Source: Bacteroidota bacterium
GTDB taxonomy: Bacteria; Bacteroidota; Ignavibacteria; UBA10030; SZUA-254
Assembly: GCA_004322375.1 (NCBI GenBank)
Contig: SCUC01000071.1
Span: 1 to 8,839, forward strand
Direction of reading: 5' to 3'
DNA length: 8,839 nt
The notes under the pieces are model-generated. The model was not told where the DNA came from and did no database searches. It worked only from the letters and a program-made list of their open reading frames with translations. Each line of letters opens with the position of its first letter. Position 1 is the first letter of the stretch. Both the position numbers and the translations under genes were made by a program. Below are positions 5,825 to 8,839 of the stretch, one piece after another.

Positions 5825-5853
5825 TTGACTTTAGTCTTTCATTGCATTATATT
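5825..5853 (+). promoter_or_regulatory. Near-consensus sigma70-type promoter for the outer-membrane gene
   Basis: TTGACT (5825-5830) lies 17 bp from TATATT (5848-5853), each matching consensus at 5 of 6 bases with ideal spacing. It starts 10 bp after the methyltransferase stop. Transcription would begin near 5860, leaving only about 19 nt of leader before the ATG at 5879, so much of the purine-rich GAAAGGAAAG (5854-5863) might not be in the mRNA. Confidence 0.6.
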
Positions 5854-5870
5854 GAAAGGAAAGCTCACCG

Positions 5871-5882
5871 ATGCCATTATGA
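5871..5882 (+). other. Three-codon upstream ORF overlapping the next start codon
   Basis: ATG CCA TTA TGA sits seven bases after GAAAGGAAAG, ideal ribosome-binding spacing. Its TGA overlaps the ATG of the outer-membrane gene (ATGA, 5879-5882). A ribosome that starts here would finish exactly at the real start and could reinitiate. It may be chance: the real start is 15 bases from the same purine tract, somewhat far for direct use. Confidence 0.3.
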
Positions 5883-6556
5883 ACTATATCAAATGCCTTG
5901 TCATTCTTCTTTTGTGGATTACGGTTACCACAAGTTCCTCCATAGGTCAAAATTTACAGGTTGACTCAACTAGCACAGTTCCGGAAGTACAACCTATGCC
6001 CTTCAACAATTCATGGGGAGCGGACATTCTTGTCTCGACCAATGGATTCGGACTCGGTTTTTTTTATCGCCATGAGTATTCCCCGGAACTGGCAGGGTAT
6101 ATTGACTTTTCCATTTCGGAATCGAAAGATGATAAAGAAATTGAGCTCTACGATTATTATACAGGTCAATCGTTTGTTCTCGGCAAAGTCAATCGTTTCC
6201 TGGTGATGCCGTTGTTCGCAGGAGTTCAATACCGGTTGTTCCGGGAAGAAATTATGGATAACTTCCGCCCGTTTGTGAACGCGGCAGCAGGTCCGACGAT
6301 GATTTATGTCTTTCCCTATAATGAAGAATACTTCACTGCGCTTGGGAAAGGACAACCGCGTTATACCGTTGGCGGCTATCTTGGCTTCGGGGCATTCTTC
6401 GGAAGCGAGCGCTCCACGCTGTTTGGTCTCAACGTGCGTTATTATTTTGTTCCGTATGGCGGCGGCATTGAAAGCATGAGGCAGGGAGACGGTGTCGCGT
6501 ACAAGACCGATTTTGGCGGACTGTTTATTTCTCTCAGCGTCGGCAGCGCGTGGTGA
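5879..6556 (+). CDS. Small outer-membrane beta-barrel protein
   Basis: The 225-residue protein starts with a signal peptide (MNYIKCLVILLLWITV, likely cleaved after SIGQ near residue 24). A Ser/Thr/Pro-rich linker (25-45) follows, then alternating hydrophobic and polar strands: WGADILVST with FGLGFFYRHEY (46-67), LAGYIDFSIS (71-80), FLVMPLFAGVQYRLF (107-121), FRPFVNAAAGPTMIYVF (129-145), YTVGGYLGFGAFFG (162-175), LFGLNVRYYFVPYG (181-194) and GGLFISLSVGSAW (213-225). The C-terminal aromatic residue (Trp) fits the outer-membrane assembly signal. About eight strands suggest an OmpA/OmpW-sized barrel; no specific family or substrate is recognised. The ATG was chosen because the signal peptide begins there; in-frame codons upstream give no plausible protein. 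A strong promoter precedes it, so it is probably transcribed alone. It converges on uvrA, with a repeat-filled gap between. Confidence 0.8.
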   Translation: MNYIKCLVILLLWITVTTSSSIGQNLQVDSTSTVPEVQPMPFNNSWGADILVSTNGFGLGFFYRHEYSPELAGYIDFSISESKDDKEIELYDYYTGQSFVLGKVNRFLVMPLFAGVQYRLFREEIMDNFRPFVNAAAGPTMIYVFPYNEEYFTALGKGQPRYTVGGYLGFGAFFGSERSTLFGLNVRYYFVPYGGGIESMRQGDGVAYKTDFGGLFISLSVGSAW

Positions 6557-6562
6557 GCTTTT

Positions 6563-6604
6563 GATTTGGGATGTGCGATGTGAGATACAAGATGTAAGAT
6601 GTAA
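6563..6604. repeat. Heptamer quasi-repeat array (GATGTRA)
   Basis: Six 7-bp units lie in perfect register: GATTTGG, GATGTGC, GATGTGA, GATACAA, GATGTAA, GATGTAA. The array begins six bases after the stop of the outer-membrane gene. Translation of + gives a DVRCE-like pattern familiar from spurious proteins in Bacteroidota-type genomes. Confidence 0.88.
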
Positions 6605-6612
6605 ATTTTCTT

Positions 6613-6674
6613 CACCTTCACCTCTGCACCTCCGCTCCTCCGCTCCTCCGCTCCTCTGCTCCTCTGCTCCCTTG
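6613..6674. repeat. Octamer quasi-repeat array (CTCCTCYG)
   Basis: Seven 8-bp units run from 6619: CACCTCTG, CACCTCCG, CTCCTCCG, CTCCTCCG, CTCCTCTG, CTCCTCTG, CTCCCTTG, with a degenerate half-unit (CACCTT) before them. It is strongly strand-asymmetric: polypyrimidine-rich on +, purine-rich on -. It ends 23 bp from the uvrA stop. Together with the neighbouring heptamer array it fills most of the convergent gap, and no rho-independent terminator is visible there. Confidence 0.88.
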
Positions 6675-6697
6675 CTACACAACCTTCCACGTTTCAA

Positions 6698-8839
6698 TCA
6701 CAGCAGGTACTTTCTTAAAAACTGTCCTGTATAAGAAGAAGCGCACTTCGCCACCTCCTCCGGCGTGCCCGCAACCACTATGTCCCCTCCGTGATCGCCT
6801 GCTTCTGGTCCTAAGTCTATAATCCAATCTGAGCATTTAATCACTTCCATGTTATGCTCAATGACAAGCACGGAATTGCCATTATCAAGCAAAGCGTTGA
6901 AACATTTCAGTAATTTTGCAATGTCATCGAAGTGCAACCCTGTTGTCGGCTCATCGAAAATGTACAACGTGTGATTTCCTTTATGTTGCTCGGCAAGATG
7001 AGAGGCGAGCTTGACGCGCTGCGCTTCGCCGCCGGAAAGCGTTGTCGCGGATTGCCCAAGACGGATATAACCCATGCCTACGTCATTCAACACTTTAAGC
7101 CGTTCGGCTACTTTTTTGCTGCTCTGGTGAAGGCTGAAGAATGTTAACGCGTCGGCAACAGTCATATTCAGCACATCGTCAATATTTTTATCATGATACT
7201 GGATGGCAAGAACTTCCTTCTTGAACCGTTTTCCCTGGCAGCTTTCACACGTCAATTCGAGGTCAGCGAGGAATTGCATTTCTACGATTTGTATGCCGCT
7301 CCCCTCGCACGTGTCACACCGTCCTCCGGGAACATTAAATGAAAACGTTCCGGGCTTGAACCCGCGTATTTTCGCCGCTTGTGTGTTAGCAAAAACGTCG
7401 CGAATGGCATCGTACGCCCCGATATACGTGGAAGGATTGGAGCGCGGCGTTTTTCCGATTGGGGATTGGTCAACTAACTCTATTCCATCAATATATTGCG
7501 CGCCGTCAAGGACTACACGGGATGAAGACGTCTGACCATCAGATTCCTTGATGGCTTTTATTGCAGGGAACAGAACTTCATGAACTAAGGTGCTTTTGCC
7601 CGACCCGCTAACTCCCGTGATGCAGACGAATTTTTGCAATGGAATTTCAACATCAATAGATTTTAGATTATGCGCGGAAGCATTCTTGATTTTAATCGAA
7701 TGTGTTTTCACCGATCTTCTTAATGCAGGATGCGGTATGGATAATTCGCCATTCAAGTATTTTGCCGTAAGGGTTGTTCCCTGTTCAAGAAGCTGGGAGG
7801 GAGTTCCCTGGAAAACAATTTCTCCGCCGAATTCTCCTGCGGCAGGACCCATATCCACTATTTGGTCCGCGCTTTGCATGATATCTGCATCATGCTCGAC
7901 GACAAGCACGGTGTTGCCAACGTCTCTCAGCGATTTCATAATGTTGATAAGTCTCTCAGTATCTCTTGGGTGTAGCCCGATGCTTGGCTCATCAAGCACA
8001 TACAGCGAGCCAACCAGTGACGAGCCAAGAGCAGTTGCAAGATTGATGCGTTGCGATTCGCCGCCGGATAGCGTGCTGGATAGCCGGTCAAGGGTTAAAT
8101 AACCGACTCCAATATCGTAGAGATATTTCAATCTACGACGCAGTTCCTCCATAATTCGTTTTGCAATGTCCATCTCAAACTGTGTAAGCTCAAGCGATGC
8201 AAAAAAATGATAGGCATCTTCTACCGTCATTTGCACAATATCGGCAATGCTCCTGCCTTGCACGGTAACGCTTAACGCTGCGGGACGGAGTCTTGCTCCA
8301 CGACAGACATCGCAAGTCGTATAACGCCTGTAGCGGCTGAGAAAAACGCGGTAATGAACTTTATACAGCTTTGATTCAATAAATTTGAAGAAACGGAAGA
8401 TCCCGTCAAATCCCTTGCATCCGTTGAAAACAACATCAAGCTCTTTTTTCGTCAGTTCGCGGAACGGGACATTAGTGCGAACGCCGACACGCTCTGCTAT
8501 GTTGAGCAAATCATTGAGGTTTTCTTTCCATTTGGGCATCGTCCAGGGATGAATAGCGCCTTCTTGAAGCGAAAGATTTTTGTTTGGAATAATCAAATCA
8601 AGGTCAAGGCTGATGGAACGACCGAACCCCTCGCATTTCGGACACGCGCCAAAGGGATTGTTAAATGAAAACAGTCGCGGTTCCGGCTCCTCGTACTTGT
8701 TGCCGCACGTAGAACATGCAAAGAGCTGGTTAAAGCGATACTCTTTACCTGTTTCAAGGTCTCGTATGATAAGAAAGCCCTCGCCTGCGGTGAACGCGGT
8801 TTCAATCGAATCGGCGAACCGCGCATCTTGAGAACCGGG
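6698..8839 (-). CDS. uvrA: UvrA excinuclease ABC subunit A (N-terminus off the right edge)
   Basis: The frame runs open to the right edge, so about 210 N-terminal residues are missing, including the first Walker A and most of the UvrB-binding region; 713 are visible (family about 940). Numbered from the edge, the first zinc finger has C42, C45, C66 and C69, with EPRLFSFNNPFGACPKC. A CDVC pair follows, then signature LSGGESQ (257-263) and Walker B LYVLDEPS (279-286). The second ATPase half has Walker A GVSGSGKST (409-417), zinc finger C508, C511, C531 and C534, signature LSGGEAQ (601-607) and Walker B LYIFDEPT (625-632). UvrA is a DNA-binding ABC ATPase that recognises bulky lesions and loads UvrB in nucleotide excision repair. 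All visible motifs are intact. The stretch between the first zinc finger and CDVC (FRFFKFIESKLYKVHYRVFL) is unlike E. coli UvrA and may mark a UvrA subfamily. Apparent internal starts near 8596 are not real. Confidence 0.96.
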   Translation of the reverse strand, partial: PGSQDARFADSIETAFTAGEGFLIIRDLETGKEYRFNQLFACSTCGNKYEEPEPRLFSFNNPFGACPKCEGFGRSISLDLDLIIPNKNLSLQEGAIHPWTMPKWKENLNDLLNIAERVGVRTNVPFRELTKKELDVVFNGCKGFDGIFRFFKFIESKLYKVHYRVFLSRYRRYTTCDVCRGARLRPAALSVTVQGRSIADIVQMTVEDAYHFFASLELTQFEMDIAKRIMEELRRRLKYLYDIGVGYLTLDRLSSTLSGGESQRINLATALGSSLVGSLYVLDEPSIGLHPRDTERLINIMKSLRDVGNTVLVVEHDADIMQSADQIVDMGPAAGEFGGEIVFQGTPSQLLEQGTTLTAKYLNGELSIPHPALRRSVKTHSIKIKNASAHNLKSIDVEIPLQKFVCITGVSGSGKSTLVHEVLFPAIKAIKESDGQTSSSRVVLDGAQYIDGIELVDQSPIGKTPRSNPSTYIGAYDAIRDVFANTQAAKIRGFKPGTFSFNVPGGRCDTCEGSGIQIVEMQFLADLELTCESCQGKRFKKEVLAIQYHDKNIDDVLNMTVADALTFFSLHQSSKKVAERLKVLNDVGMGYIRLGQSATTLSGGEAQRVKLASHLAEQHKGNHTLYIFDEPTTGLHFDDIAKLLKCFNALLDNGNSVLVIEHNMEVIKCSDWIIDLGPEAGDHGGDIVVAGTPEEVAKCASSYTGQFLRKYLL

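Noticed and set aside
6563..6674. CRISPR array.
   Set aside because: Units are 7-8 bp, contiguous and degenerate with no spacers. This is a tandem quasi-repeat, and no cas gene is present.
6011..6697. Long minus-strand frame opposite the outer-membrane gene.
   Set aside because: It is antisense to a protein with a signal peptide and barrel pattern, and its N-terminal part is read from the tandem arrays.

Overview
The window looks like a chromosomal segment from a Bacteroidota/Chlorobiota/Ignavibacteriota-type bacterium, probably metagenomic. Three things suggest this. The proteins (class I FbaB aldolase, YceI protein, short CspA-family protein, PUA-type rRNA methyltransferase, UvrA) resemble that group. 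The putative outer-membrane protein has a signal peptide ending in Q and a C-terminal Trp. The gaps carry short-period degenerate tandem arrays of a kind I recall as common in those genomes. The lineage is an inference, not a demonstrated fact. Composition is moderate (mid-40s percent GC by eye).

Layout, left to right: (1) the 3' part of a secreted or periplasmic alpha/alpha-barrel glycoside hydrolase (GH76-like), whose stop codon lies inside a heptamer repeat array; (2) a gap of about 530 bp with hairpins and an AT-rich tract, leading to a CspA-family cold-shock gene that ends in a textbook bidirectional terminator; (3) a repeat-filled gap (two heptamer arrays and a degenerate palindromic element) before the end of a minus-strand gene for an exported YceI-domain plus TPR protein; (4) divergent from it, fbaB, encoding class I fructose-bisphosphate aldolase; (5) a strong hairpin, then an overlapping VapBC-type toxin-antitoxin pair (DUF2281-like antitoxin, PIN toxin); (6) directly behind it, an RlmI-like SAM-dependent rRNA methyltransferase; (7) a near-consensus promoter and a small outer-membrane beta-barrel protein; (8) convergent with it, uvrA on the minus strand, running off the right edge. 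The 141-bp convergent gap is mostly two tandem arrays, one of 7-bp and one of 8-bp units.

The genes are mainly housekeeping (glycolysis/gluconeogenesis, rRNA modification, DNA repair, cold shock) with one small accessory module (VapBC). They do not form one pathway. The most unusual content is non-coding: at least five tandem quasi-repeat arrays of unrelated motif. Most share a strict 7-bp period, all lie near gene 3' ends, and one supplies the C-terminus and stop codon of a protein. I see no CRISPR array, phage gene, transposase, tRNA or rRNA.
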